Source of the DNA: Heracleum sosnowskyi
Lineage: Eukaryota > Streptophyta > Magnoliopsida > Apiales > Apiaceae
Length of the DNA stretch: 64,000 bases
Direction: 5' to 3'
Assembly: GCA_030848705.1 (NCBI GenBank)
Contig: CM061245.1
Span: forward strand, 76,743,564 to 76,807,563
The stretch's first letter is position 1; every line of letters begins with the position of its first letter. The notes beneath the pieces are model-generated. The model worked only from the letters and a program-made list of their open reading frames with translations, ran no database searches and was not told the DNA's origin. Of this stretch, positions 46,274-57,963 are shown piece by piece. Position numbers and translations under genes: made by a program.

Positions 46274-46985
46274 TTGAAATTGAGAGTGAAGAAGAGAGAA
46301 GAGAATTTGAGTTTAGGTTAGATAATTGAGAGAAATAGACAGGATGAAAAGTTATGAACCATTGGCAAAAAGTATTTATATGATAGAGACACTGCGATAT
46401 GGAGTTATGAATTTGTACAGACTATTTTGATATCGTGAAGTCTCAAAATAGCTTATATCGCAAAGTCTTGCAAAGTATATCGCACAGTCCAGAAATGAAC
46501 TATGTCGTGAAGTCTCAAAGGTAGAAAGCATGAGGAGACTTTGCGGTATAGTATAAATACCTTGTCTAAAACTCTCTTTTTGGAATTTCAAGCATTTTGT
46601 CAGACTTAAATCAAAAATTTGAAATAAAATTAATTTAAATCAAAATTCTGCTAAGTATGGAGACTTGTCGATATAGTTATTCTAGGTCGCGAAGTCATAA
46701 AATGAACTATGTCGCAAACTCAAGAAATGAACTATATCGCGAGGTCTCACAATTTCAACAGTTTGCGATATAAGTCTGTTTTATTTGAACTAAGTCGTGA
46801 ACTCTCAAAATCACCTATGTAGAGATGTCTTAAAAGCTCATAACTTCTCACAAAAAATATGATTTGAAAATTATGCAGTAAAATACTGAAATATTTATAA
46901 ATCATATCTCAGCTAATTTTCACTCCAAGTAAATAGAACATCTAAATACAGTGAAAATTACTGCTGCAACAAATAACTGTTATAT
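46274..46985 (-). other. Sire-D spacer between pol and the post-pol gene
   Basis: A 712-bp non-coding spacer. The part near 46,416-46,830 is the motif array described separately. The first 100 bp next to the post-pol ATG are purine-rich on the plus strand. Confidence 0.8.
46416..46830 (-). repeat. Sire-D spacer array of the LTR motif
   Basis: About twelve degenerate copies of TATRTCGYGAAGTC in plus-strand reading: ATATCGTGAAGTC, ATATCGCAAAGTC, ATGTCGTGAAGTC, AGGTCGCGAAGTC, ATATCGCGAGGTC, with a few inverted (GACTTTGCGGTATAG, GACTTGTCGATATAG). The main orientation is opposite to the LTR array, where plus-strand copies read GACTTCGCGACATAG. Confidence 0.85.
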
Positions 46986-49900
46986 TTACTTAGAACTACT
47001 AAATGAAAGATTGAGCATTCCAATTTCACTCACAAGTCTGTTGAAGACAACTTCATTTAGAGGTTTAGTAAATATGTCAGCTAATTGTTTCTCAGTTGGA
47101 ACATAAGACACTGCTATAGTACCATTTGCAGCATGTTCCTTAATGAAATGGTACCTTATCTCAATGTGCTTTGTAGTAGAATGATTAACAGGATTTGCAA
47201 CAATGGATATTGCACTAGTATTATCACACATCAGAGGAATGTTTTCCAATACTAGTCCATAATCCATGAGTTGATTTCTAATCCAAAACAATTGAGCACA
47301 ACAGCTTCCAGCAACAATATATTCAGCCTCGGCTGTAGATGTTGCTGTGGATTGTTGTTTCTTACTGAACCATGACACTAACCTTTGACCTAAGAATTGG
47401 CAGCTTCCTGAAGTGCTCTTTCTGTCAATTCTGCATCCAGCATAGTCTGAATCTGTATAACCAACCAGGTTGAACCCAGTGCCCTTTGGATACCATAAGC
47501 CAAGATTAGGAGTCCCCTTCAGATACTTGAAGATTCTTTTGATTGCCAACATGTAAGATTCCTTGGGATCAGCTTGAAATCTTGCACATAGACATGTGGC
47601 AAACATGATGTCTAGCCTGCTAGCAGTGAGATAGAGTAATGATCCAACTATGCTTCTGTAAACCTTGATGTCAACTCTCTTGCCCTTCTTGTCTTCATCA
47701 AGCTTGATTGCAGTTGACATTGGAGTCTTTGATGGGGATGAAACTTCTAAACCATATTTCTTCAACAAATCTTTGACATACTTTGACTGGTTTATGAAGA
47801 TGCCATCTTTTCTTTGATTTACTTGCAAACCAAGGAAGTAGGTTAACTCACCCATCATACTCATCTCATACTTTCTTTGCATCAACTTGGAGAACCTTTG
47901 ACATAGTTTCTCATTTGAAGAGCCAAAAATGATATCATCCACATAAATTTGAACTAGAATAATATCATTACAATGCTTCTTGAAGAATAGAGTTTTATCA
48001 ATTGTGCCTCTGGTGAATTGATGCTCAATAAGAAATTGAGAAAGAGTTTCATAACAGGCTCTAGGTGCCTGTTTGAGACCTTAGAGTGCCTTGAGCAATC
48101 TATACACAAAATCTGGGAAGTCTTCATTTTCAAAGCCAGGAGGTTGGGACACATAAACCTCTTCAGCAAGATCACCATTGAGAAAAACACTTTTCACATC
48201 CATTTGATACACCTTAAAATCAGAGTGAGCTGCAAAGGCCAAAAATATTCTGATGGCCTCTAGTCTAGCTACAGGTGCAAATGTCTCATCATAGTCAATG
48301 CCTTCTTGTTGACAATATCCCTTGGCAACCAGCCTTGCTTTGTTTCTTACAACCACACCTTCTTCGTCCATTTTGTTCCTGAATACCCATTTGGTATCAG
48401 TGACATTTTTTCCTTCAGGAGGTGGTACTAATTCCCAAACTTTGTTCTTCTCAAATTGATTTAACTCTTCCTGCATGGCAACAATCCAATCAGAGTGCTT
48501 TAAAGCTTCTTCAATCACTTTTGGTTCTTCCTGTGATAAAAAGCAGCTATAAAGACATGTGTTCATAGTAGCTCTCCTTGTTCTAACACCTTTACTAGGA
48601 TCACCAATGATCTGTTCCCTAGTGTGGGCTCTGTCCCATTTTCTTGTATGACCTTGTCCATCTCTTTGGCTTGACTCAGAATCATCTTGATTATTAGCAT
48701 TTGAATTTCCTTCTTCTCCTCCCCATGTGTTGATGCTCACTTGCACATGTGTTTGAGGATTATCATCAAGGTCATGTCTTTCATCTGTTGGGTCAGTTAG
48801 AGCAGGTGTTTCTTCTTCACTTTCAGAATCTTCAGAATCCTTTTGATTTTCAAATCTTAATGGCACACTGTCTATCTCATTTGTTTCAATTACAGGGAGT
48901 TTCTTGTCATTAAAGGTAACATCCATGATTTCCATCACTTTATGTTGCTCAGGTACAAACACCTTGTATGCCTTCCTTTCCAGAGAGTAGCCTATAAAGA
49001 TACCTTCAAATGCCTTTGCATCAAATTTTCCAACATGCTCGGATGTATTTTTTATCACAAAACATTTGCTCCCAAATGCATGAAGATGCTTGAAGGATGC
49101 TCTTTTTCCAGTCATCAAAGAGTAAGAAGTTTTGCCAGACCTCTTATTGATTAATGTTCTATTTTGCACATAACATGCTGTGTTAACAGCATCAACCCAA
49201 AAGCTAGTAGGTAGTTTTGCATCCAACAACATTGTCCTTGTAGCTTCAATGAGAGTTCTATTCTTTCTTTCTACCACTCCATTTTGCTATGGAGTTCTAG
49301 GAGCTGAAAATTGTTGAGATATGCCCTTGTCTTTGTAGAACTCATACAATGTGGCATTTCTAAATTCAGTTCCATTATCACTTCTCAAAGCAACGACAGA
49401 GGAGCCTGTGTTTTGTGCTTCCTTATCAACTCTCTTGATGTGCTCAATGATTACTTGAGGGGCTTCATCCTTGGAGAACAGAAATTCCACCCAAGTATAT
49501 CTTGAGTAATCATCCACCATAACTAGAGCATATTTCTTCTTGGAAAGTGACATTACATTTACATGACCAAACAGATCCATGTGAATCAATTGCAGAGGTT
49601 TTGAGTTTGAGTTGAGCAACTTTTCTTTGTGACTTGACCTTTTGAATTTTCCTTTCTGACATGCTTCACAAGCTTCATTTTGAACAAATTCCAAGGTAGG
49701 CATGTCTCTTATGAGTTCTCTCTTTGCAAGAGAATTCATTGCATTGACGTTCAAATGAGACAGTTTCTTGTGCCAAAGCCAAAATTCTTCATTTGAGGCT
49801 TTTGTGTAGAAACAACAGATTTCTCCTTTGTCTGCAGCCTTTAGGTTAGCCATAAACAAGCTTCCTTTCTTCACACCAGTTAAAGCAACTTCACCACTAT

Positions 49901-50201
49901 CTCTTTTGGAGATTAAGCACTGATCCTCAACAAATTCAACATTGAATCCTCTGTTTGTGAATTGTCCAATGCTTAGGAGATTGTGCTTTAGTCCTTCAAC
50001 AAATGCTACATCTTCAATAATGACATTCCCAGTTTCAACCTTGCCATATCCCATTGTATAACCAATGTTGTCATTTCCAAAGGTTACTGATGGGCCAGCC
50101 TTCTCCTCAAATTGTGATAGCGGGGCTATATCACCAGTCATGTGACTTGAGCATCCACTGTCCAAGATCCATATGACTCTTTTATTCTTGTTGCCCTGCA
50201 T
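46986..50201 (-). pseudogene. pol: Sire-D Pol polyprotein, two in-frame stops
   Basis: A 1,072-codon frame from ATG 50,199-50,201 (MQGNKNKRVIWILDSG) to 46,986. Protease: WILDSGCSSHMTGD near residue 12. Integrase: zinc-binding HKKLSHLNVNAM ... CEACQKGK, core Asp in HMDLFGHVNV, Asp in LRSDNGTEFRN, then TAG at 49,287-49,289 just before QNGVVERKNRTL, which holds the catalytic Glu. RT: DTKWVFRNKMDEEG, DVKSVFLNG, a TAA at 48,081-48,083 before GLKQAPR, and YVDDIIFG. RNase H: GYTDSDYAGCRIDRKSTSG, SSTAEAEY-type box (STAEAEYIVAGS) and ADIFTKPL. The order protease-integrase-RT-RNase H defines Ty1/copia. It is in the -1 phase to gag; its frame has a TGA immediately before the ATG. Confidence 0.93.
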
Positions 50202-50212
50202 TCATAAAGTGA

Positions 50213-52687
50213 CTAAGTTGTTTTTGGTACCCACACTTGGATGGGTCCATTTGATTTAGAAACATGATTATAGTTGATTTTTCTGTCATTGACAATCTTC
50301 TTCACAACAGGTGACTTCACTGACTTGGAAGCCTTAGAGTTTACACCCTTAGGCTCACATGAAGTCTTTCCCTTATCACTTTTGGTTGGGGATCTTGTTC
50401 TGTGAGTGTGCATATGTGTGTGTGAATCATATGAGTGTGCAGTGTCAAGATTTTGCTTCAAAGATAAGCACTTAGCAATCACAGTCACATAGCATGTCAT
50501 ACAGTTTGATTTTCCACAGAAAGAATCATGAGTATCATTTGAGCTAACAGAAAGGTTCTTTAGATCATGCATCTCATGGTTAACAGATTTTGTACACTTA
50601 TGAGTTAAATGATTCACAGAGGAACATTTTTGACATTATTTCCTAGGGGCATTTGACAGATAAGCGTAGTTATTACTCTTGTTAGCTCCTACCTTTCCAT
50701 TTCTGTTCTGTTTCTTTTTCTTAACAACTTCTTTGGTGATTTTAGAACTCTTACCAATGGTGTCTTTGGTTTCTTTTTGAGTTATTGATTTAGGAGAGGA
50801 AGATATACCTTCAGCAGCCATCTCTTCTTCAAGAATATGTTGTTTGATGACCATTAACTCTTCATCAAACTCCACAACACTCTTTTTGAAGAGAGGCTCC
50901 TTGGCATTAGTTAAAACAAAAGGCACATTTTTGTTGACACAAAATTCTTTTTCTTTGCCTTTAGCACTCTTCCTTCCTTTATCATTCTCATAATCAAAAC
51001 CAATTCCAACATTGGCATTTTTGGTATGTTCTTCATGATATGATTGAACAATCTCAGCCGAGTTTCTATAGCTCCTTATTTTCAATTCATTTTCTGCAAT
51101 TTGTTCTCTAAGGGCCTTCTTTATCTGTTCAGCACAGACAACCTTGTTTTTGAGATACTCAACTTCTTGTTTCAAACTTTCAAGATTAACAACCAACAAT
51201 TCAAGTTCCTCTTTCTTTTCTGTAAGTTCAGTATTCTTAGCAGTTAGCCTGTCAATTTCCTCATTAGCAGCTAACATACTTGTGTGAATATTAAACATTT
51301 CTGTGCTCATATCTTCAACAGTTTGCTTATATTGAGAGGGAGACATTTCAATAGAAGTTAGAATAGGTACCTGACTGGGAGATGAAGTATCAGGTTCATC
51401 TGAGAAAGCCATCAAGGCATAGTTGACAAACTCTTGATTCTCATCTTCATCTGAATCATCCCAGCATTTTCCCTCTGCAATAAAAGCCTTTCATTGTTGT
51501 TTCTTGAGTAGAGCTTCATACTTAGCTTCAAGTTCCAAGTAAGCTTTGTCCTTCTTGACTTGCTTGGGCTTTTTGCATTCTGTAGCAAAGTGTCCAAGTT
51601 CATTACAGTTGTAGCACCTTATCTTTGATCTATCCACACTTCTTGTTTTGTAACCACTCTTTGCAGCACCAACAGTTCCCTTCCCTTTGTTGAAATTACT
51701 AGGGCCACTTGATCCACCCGCTCCACTGGAGTTGAAATTTGACTTAAATGGATGTCTCTTCTTGAACCTTATGTTTGGATACTTCCTAGCCATGTAAGCA
51801 AAAGATTTATTCTCCATTTCAACCAGTTCATCCAAGCTGTAGAAATCATCTTCCTCAGGCAAGTCATAGATAACTTGAGAATCATCAACAACAATCTCAT
51901 CATTCAGCTCTTCAATCTTGAGTTGACCAACTTTCATGGTTTCCATTTTGTTACTCAGATTATCAGCAATAAGAGCACATGAAGTGTTAGCCATCACACC
52001 TTGTTTTGACTGAATGGACCTCTTCTGAAACAGTTCGAGTTCATATGTTTTCAGGACACCATATAGAACATCAAAACCTATTTTGGTCAGGTCTCTTTCC
52101 ATGAGAGAGGAGATTCTTGGCTCCAAATGATTTGGAAGAGTCAGCGAAAATTTCTTGTTGAGCTCTTCAGTTTCATAGTGTTTGTCATAAAGCTTGAGAT
52201 CATTTATCAGCCTGTTGAATCTCTCAAACACTTCAGTGATGCCCTCCTTTGGTTGTGCCATGAATGCTTCATATTGAGAAACAAGAATATGTATCTTGTT
52301 TTTCCTCACTTCAGTAGTACCTTCACAAAGCACCTCTATGAGCTCCCACATTTTCTTGGCACTAGTGCAGTGAGCAATGTTTCCATACATGTCAAGATCC
52401 ATGGAGTCACATATGATGAGTTGGAGATTGCCATCAAGAGCCATTTTCTCCTTTTCAGGTTCAGTGTATTTAGTGGGATCTTTAGGCTCATAGTGTGCTG
52501 GTATTATTTCAGTACCAACGGTTGTTTCAGCAATCTCAATTTGTGGAACAAAGGGACCATGTTTTAGAATGTCTAAATACATGGGGTTTGAAGCCTTGAT
52601 AAACAACAACATCTTCTTCTTCCAGAGATTGTAGTGTTCCTTGTCAAAGGGAGGAATCTTGATACTGCTTAGTTTCTGTGAACTCAT
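50213..52687 (-). pseudogene. gag: Sire-D Gag, two in-frame stops
   Basis: An 825-codon frame from ATG 52,685-52,687 (MSSQKLSSIKIPPFDKEHY) to TAG 50,213-50,215, interrupted by TGA at 51,491-51,493 and TAA at 50,636-50,638. It has the copia gag domain (YNLWKKKMLLFIKAS, KKMWELIEVLCEGTTEVRKN, YGVLKTYELELFQ), a zinc knuckle CYNCNELGHFATEC, and a coiled-coil region (EELELLVVNLESLKQEVEYL). The second stop falls right at the first Cys of a second knuckle (CQKCSSVNHLTHKC), matching CAKCGSVNHVSTNC of Sire-A. A third Cys pattern, CGKSNCMTC, follows. It ends GPIQVWVPKTT, like the other three. The N-terminal two thirds are close to Sire-C Gag. Confidence 0.92.
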
Positions 52688-52721
52688 ATTTGATCTTTTA
52701 CTGTTTGTGTTTCAACTGTCT

Positions 52722-52733
52722 GCTCTGATACCA
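52722..52733 (-). promoter_or_regulatory. Primer binding site of Sire-D
   Basis: TGGTATCAGAGC on the minus strand, two bases after the 5' LTR end (CCAACA AG); initiator tRNA-Met type. Confidence 0.9.
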
Positions 52734-52735
52734 CT

Positions 52736-54036
52736 TGTTGGATATGAAGATCACTAGTAAACTAGACAGGGGGGTGAATGGATAGTTTGAATGTTTTTCG
52801 TTTCTTGAAACTTTAAACTGTATATGATTATATTTGTTAGATATTGCGGAATGAAACGAAACTGAAAACACACAATCACTTTAATCTACTTTGTATTAAG
52901 CAAATTAAATACTACAGCTTTCCAGAATTTCACAGATGAAATTCTGGCTTCTAAACAAGAACAGTTTGTATCTTGTTTTCTTACAGAGAAAAGAGTGCTT
53001 GAAATAAATCTATGTGTTTTTATCTTTAAGCTAACAATAGGGTGTGCAAGATATATATAACTTATACAGACTAGTGCACACACCTATTTACACAATTACC
53101 CCTCACTGTAAGTCCAACTTGTCCTGCCATAAGAAGTTAACTGTGTCAGGAAGGACCACTTGCTTTTCGAAGTCTTTCCCGTTCCTGTAGATGCCTGTCT
53201 CTTATCTTTCTCTCCAAGTTTAGCTGTAGATTTGCCATCTGTTCTTTGGAGCACCTTACCAGAACAGATGCTTCAGTTTTTGTCTCCTTTGAATTTTGGT
53301 TCTATACCTTGATTTGTCTTGTTATGAACGGCTAAGTGTTGACATCGTGAACTCCAGTGTGTTCCTGACTTCACGATATATCCTTTGAAGACTTCGCGAC
53401 ATAGCCTTTGAAGACTTCGCGACATAGCCTTATTGAGGACTTCGCGATCTAGGCTTTTTGAGGACTTCGCGACATAGCCTTCTTGAGGACTTCGCGACTT
53501 AGGCTTTTTGAGGACTTCACGACATAGCCTTTTTGGGGACTTCGCGATCTAGGTCTTTTGAGGACTTCACGATCCAATACATTTTGACTTTGCGGTATCA
53601 ACACTTCACGATATGAGTAATGAAGACTTCACGACATAGTTCATTTAGGGCTATGCGATCTCAGTACTTCACGACATGGATATTTTAGACTTCACGACAT
53701 AGCTTTATTTTGACTTCACGGTATAGGGACTTAGAAAAACTTCTGCAACTTATTTCTTGAGGGCCTTATTCATCTCCATCCTGCTGCATGAACATTTCTG
53801 AACTTCTACCAGGATAATTATTCCACGGCCTATGTACATTCTAGATTGCAAGAAGCTTACTAAGCTCATTATAACTTTGAGCATACAAGATAAAGCTAAG
53901 TACATGAAAACAAGACAAGTACAATAGAGACCTATACTATATCCCAGTGAAAGAATTCACTAGGTCATGTAGAGTGACATAGTCACAAAGAGTAGGTTTT
54001 TTAATAGTGGTATTTAGACATGTATTGAGTCTAACA
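52736..54036 (-). repeat. 5' LTR of Sire-D
   Basis: 1,301 bp; on the plus strand TGTTGGATATGAAG ... GAGTCTAACA, followed by GGCTA. An ATATATATAA tract at 53,051-53,060 (TTATATATAT on the minus strand) is the likely TATA region, and the motif array lies upstream of it in element orientation. Confidence 0.94.
53358..53728 (-). repeat. Sire-D private motif array in the 5' LTR
   Basis: About 16 units of 19-27 bp, in plus reading GACTTCGCGACATAGCCTTT followed by TTGAG, with variants GACTTCACGACATAG, GACTTCGCGATCTAGG and GACTTTGCGGTATC. The core TCGCGA is palindromic and CpG-rich. The same array is in the 3' LTR (39,060-39,160 and 40,700-40,970), where the solo LTR splits it. Confidence 0.92.
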
Positions 54037-54640
54037 GGCTATTATACCAATAAAGAAGTTTTATTTACCAAATCACCTTTATTATCTGTACAACGCAACA
54101 GCGCAACAGACTATTAACATCAGTGCACACCTAAGTACCCAACTGATGCAGAGCCCCACAGGTCAATAGCCTCTAATATTCATTATTAAGAATAAATTAA
54201 CAATTCTAAATTAATTTAAATCAATTCTCAATTAAATTAAAAATCTATGTATTAGCACTATTGAGTCTTCAAATAAATTAATATTTATTTATTGTAAGAC
54301 TTTTTTTGATTCAACACATTTTACCTATTTTAATAAATTTGATATTATAAATGTTTAAAATATTAATATCTAAATTACTATTAAATTTCTAGTGTTCAAA
54401 CAATATCAACAGCATATTTAAAATAAATATATTTATCTATATTTAATATATTATTATTTATAATTATTATATCTTTATATATAATGAGCGTAAGAGGGAT
54501 ATTATCCACAAATTTGATCTATGTACCACCAAATCAATAAAATTGAAATATTCATTCGTTAGAAAATATAAAATAGTAACAATGAAATTGAGAATTTATC
54601 TAATATTAGAAAGGCAAGAGTACTAATATTGTCTATTTAA
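54037..54640. other. AT-rich intergenic sequence
   Basis: No gene or transposon end could be supported apart from the Sire-D target duplication at its left edge. Confidence 0.55.
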
Positions 54641-54997
54641 TTTCTTTCATTAGTAAAGATTTAAAAGGCAATTGAGATATTTTCTAATAAAAAATTTAGG
54701 AGAATATTAAAATTAAATATTAAAAGTGTATATTTAGTTTCCTCCATTAGTAAAGATTTTAAAGGCACAAATATTAAAATTATATATTTAGCTTCCTCAA
54801 TTAGTAAAAAGTTTAAAGGCAAGAATATAAGAATTGTATATATAGTTTCTTTCATTAATAAAGATTTTAAAAGCAATTGAGTCATTTTGGAATCTTTAAT
54901 ATTAATAATTCAAAAAATTTGAGAAAATTATAAAAATAGATCGAAGCGATTTGAGAGCCGCCACCTCAACGACCTCGTCTTCTCCTTTATATAAGTA
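54641..54997 (-). mobile_element. Helitron-like 5' segment
   Basis: Three sub-repeats of TTTAGTTTCCTCCATTAGTA followed by AAAG.TTTTAAAGGC, then AGATCGAAGCGATTTGAGAG and CTCGTCTTCTCCTTTATATA. On the minus strand the element begins TATAAAGGAGAAGACGAGG and lies next to the 3' CTAG end of the following Helitron. The arrangement copies that at 1-195. No left end was found. Confidence 0.45.
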
Positions 54998-55960
54998 CTA
55001 GTATACTAAGCCGCGCTTCGCAACTACCTTATAATAATTTCTCTAAATTTTTAAAAATATTTTAAAAAAACATGATTGTAAATGAAATAGATAATTCTAT
55101 TACTAAAATAAAGTTTCTTTTGAATTTTCCGTGTCGTTTTGATCATTTACGAAAATTCTGACTAAAATAATAATAATAAATATTATTGTTATTATAAAAT
55201 TCTGGAAAAAAGAGTTCGGGTGTGAGAATATAATAATAATAAAAAAATTATGGAGAAAACGTTTGAGTATGAGAATATAAAATAATAATAAATATATTGA
55301 TATTGATTAGCAAGTACTCTCTCTGTTCCTCAAAAACTGGCGGCTACAAATTTTGAAAGTCAAACTTCTTTAAGTTTGACCACAAACTGTACAGTACTAA
55401 TTAATAATTTTATAAATTTAAAAATTAAATCTGATAGTAAATGAAATATACTTTCTAATGCTATTATTTTTATAATTTTCATATATAACAATATTTATTA
55501 ATCATCGGTCAAAGTTGAGTTGATTTGATTTGACTTTAAATTTTTATAAAATGTTAGTTATTATGGAACGGAGGGAGAATATTGATAAATTAAAAATTAT
55601 ATGAGAATACTAACATTGTATATTTAGTTTTCTCATTTAGTAAACACTTTAAAGACAAGAATGTTAAAATTGTATATTTAGTTTACTCCATTAGGAAAGA
55701 CTTAAAAGACAATTAAGATATTTTCTAATCAAGATTTAGTAGGATATTTAAATTGTATATTTACTTTACTATATTAGTAAAGATTATAAATGCAAGAATA
55801 TTAAAATTATATATTTAGTTTTCTTCATTAGTAAAGATTTAAAAGACAATTGAGATTTTTTCTAATATTTAGTATTATTAATTTAAAATTTTGATAAAAT
55901 TAAAAAAATAAATCGAAGCGATTTGAGAGGCGCCACCCCACTGTCTCGTCTTCTCGTATA
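54998..55960 (-). mobile_element. Helitron-like element containing a MITE
   Basis: Minus-strand 3' end: GCGAAGCGCGGCTTAGTATA followed by CTAG and a T (A54997). The 5' side ends near 55,960 with GAGAAGACGAGACAGTGGGG on the minus strand. Non-coding. A Stowaway MITE sits at 55,317-55,577. Confidence 0.5.
55317..55577. mobile_element. Stowaway-like MITE
   Basis: The inverted termini CTCTCTCTGTTCC and GGAACGGAGGGAG are preceded by TA at 55,315-55,316. The right flank reads AATA, so the TA duplication is imperfect there. 261 bp, non-coding. Confidence 0.72.
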
Positions 55961-56640
55961 CTACAACTGAAGCCATTATCTTAGGCGAAATTATATTTCA
56001 ATTTTTAATATTCAAAATAGAGGTGTTCTACAGAAATAGATAATTAGGATCCGGACTATCTAAGAGTTCCTAGACATTTTTCTTTATATAATATATAAAG
56101 ATAAAGATAACAAAATAATATTAATAAAGATATTGATATTGATTAGCATGCATATTGATAAATAAAAAATTTAGGAAAATATTAACATTGCACATTTAGT
56201 TTTCTCCATTAGTAAACATTTTAAAGGCAAAATTATTAAAATTGTATATTTAGTTTCCTCAAGTAAGAAGAACTTAAAAGGCGATTCAGATATTTTTTAA
56301 TTAAGAATTTAATAGAACATCCAAATTGTATATAACTTTCCTCCATAAGTAAAGATTATAAAGGCAAAAAATTGGAATGGTAGATTTTAGTTTCCTATAT
56401 TAGTAAAGATTTTAAAAGTAAAAATATTAAAATTTTATATTTCATTTCCTCTATCAGTAAAGATTTTAAAGGTAATTGAGATATTTAATTTCCTCTATTA
56501 GTAAAGATTTTAAAGACAATTGAGATATTTTCGAATCTTTCATATTAATAATTCAAAATTTTAAGAAAATTAGAAAAAAATAGATCAAAGCGATTTGATA
56601 GACGCCACCTCATCGCCCTCATCTTCGTATATTGATTAAT
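55961..56640 (-). repeat. Further copies of the Helitron-derived repeat
   Basis: From about 56,160 the TTTAGTTT(T)CTCCATTAGTAAA units recur several times, ending AGATCAAAGCGATTTGATAG and CGCCACCTCATCGCCCTCAT at 56,640. No clear 3' terminus; the first 200 bp are unassigned. Confidence 0.5.
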
Positions 56641-56929
56641 CATTTTGGATAAATTTGATTATGTTGTTGAATCATTTTGGACTATTTAATTAGTTTTCAA
56701 TTATTCTTTTTAAGAAAATAGTTTAATTTCGTTTTTTGATTTAATAATTGAAATTTATAATTATATCTAATAAAAAATGTGATAAAAATATGTATTATAA
56801 ATATTTATGTAATGGTTCTCCCCGAGTTCTCTCTTAAGTGCTACCAATATATATATACTATATTATTAAATCCGAAACATTGAAAATTTTGGTTTTCGGT
56901 TTTCGGTTTTCGGTAATTTATTCTATTTA

Positions 56930-57600
56930 ATAAATAATTACATTTTATAATAAATAATAAAATAATATAAAAATAGTAACTAAGTGATTGTCTTTTATCA
57001 TTAAAACACTTTTTTGTAACAAAATTTACGGTTTTCGGTCATTTATTCTATTTAATAAATAATAAAATAATATAAAAATAGTAACTAGGTGATTGTCTTT
57101 TATCATTAAAACACTTTTTGTAAAAAAATCTACTGCTTTTCCAAAAATATATATTAATATAAAAATATTACCTTTTATAATAACTAATAAAATAATATAA
57201 AAATAGTAATTAGCTGATTGCCTTTTATCTCTAAAACTCTTTTTTGTAACAAAATCTACTCTTTTTTTCAAAAATATCACGGGCAATTACCTTTAATTTA
57301 AAACATATTACCATTAATAATAAATAATATAAAAATACTAACTAGCTTATTACCTTTTATCATTAAAACACTTTTTTTTTTAACAAAATCTACTCTTTTT
57401 CCAAAAATATCACGGGAAATTATCTTGATATTAAAACATATTACCTTTTATAATAAATAATAAAATAATATAAAAATAGTAACTAGCTGATTGCCTTTTA
57501 TCATTAAAACATATTTTGTAACAAAATCTACTCTTTTTCCAAAAATATCACGGGCAATAATTACCTTTAAATTAACATTTTATCATTTATATTTGTTTTC
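56930..57600 (+). repeat. Internal tandem repeats of 100-140 bp in the Helitron
   Basis: The box TAGCTGATTGCCTTTTATCA recurs at about 56,980, 57,083, 57,207, 57,340 and 57,480, each followed by TTAAAACACTTTTT and CTACTCTTTTTCCAAAAATA, then TATCACGGGCAAT. Confidence 0.75.
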
Positions 57601-57913
57601 ACTAAAATCTCCATTTTCCAAAAATATCAATGCAACCCTTACTTATTTATTTTAAAACATATTTTAATGCTTTTAATTATTTAAAAAAACTTACATATTT
57701 TAACATGTCAACATATATATTTAACAAATACAATTAATATAATTAAAACACTTCTGAAAATATCACGGTAGTTACTTTTTTTAATTAAAACATGTTAACT
57801 TTTCTATTTATCCTTATTATTAATACTAACTTATATCTAGTGCGATTCACGGTTTTCTTTAATATTTTATTATTTTTATTTAGATTTTTGTAATTATATA
57901 TTATTTGATGAAA

Positions 57914-57917
<4 letters not shown>

Positions 57918-57963
<46 letters not shown>
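57918..57963. repeat. (AT)n microsatellite
   Basis: An alternating AT tract of about 46 bases with one TG interruption. Confidence 0.9.

Larger units (their letters stand above)
38421..54036 (-). mobile_element. Ty1/copia Sirevirus, Sire-D, both LTRs and all gene regions present
   Basis: Minus-strand element with LTRs at 52,736-54,036 (5') and 38,421-41,270 (3', interrupted), and target duplication GGCTA (38,416-38,420 and 54,037-54,041). Order on the minus strand: LTR, primer site, gag, pol, spacer with motif array, a post-pol frame of about 1,617 codons, polypurine tract, LTR. Without the inserted solo LTR it is about 14.1 kb, long even for Sireviruses. Six in-frame stops (two each in gag, pol and the post-pol gene) interrupt frames that are otherwise almost fully open, so it is only lightly decayed. 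Confidence 0.95.
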
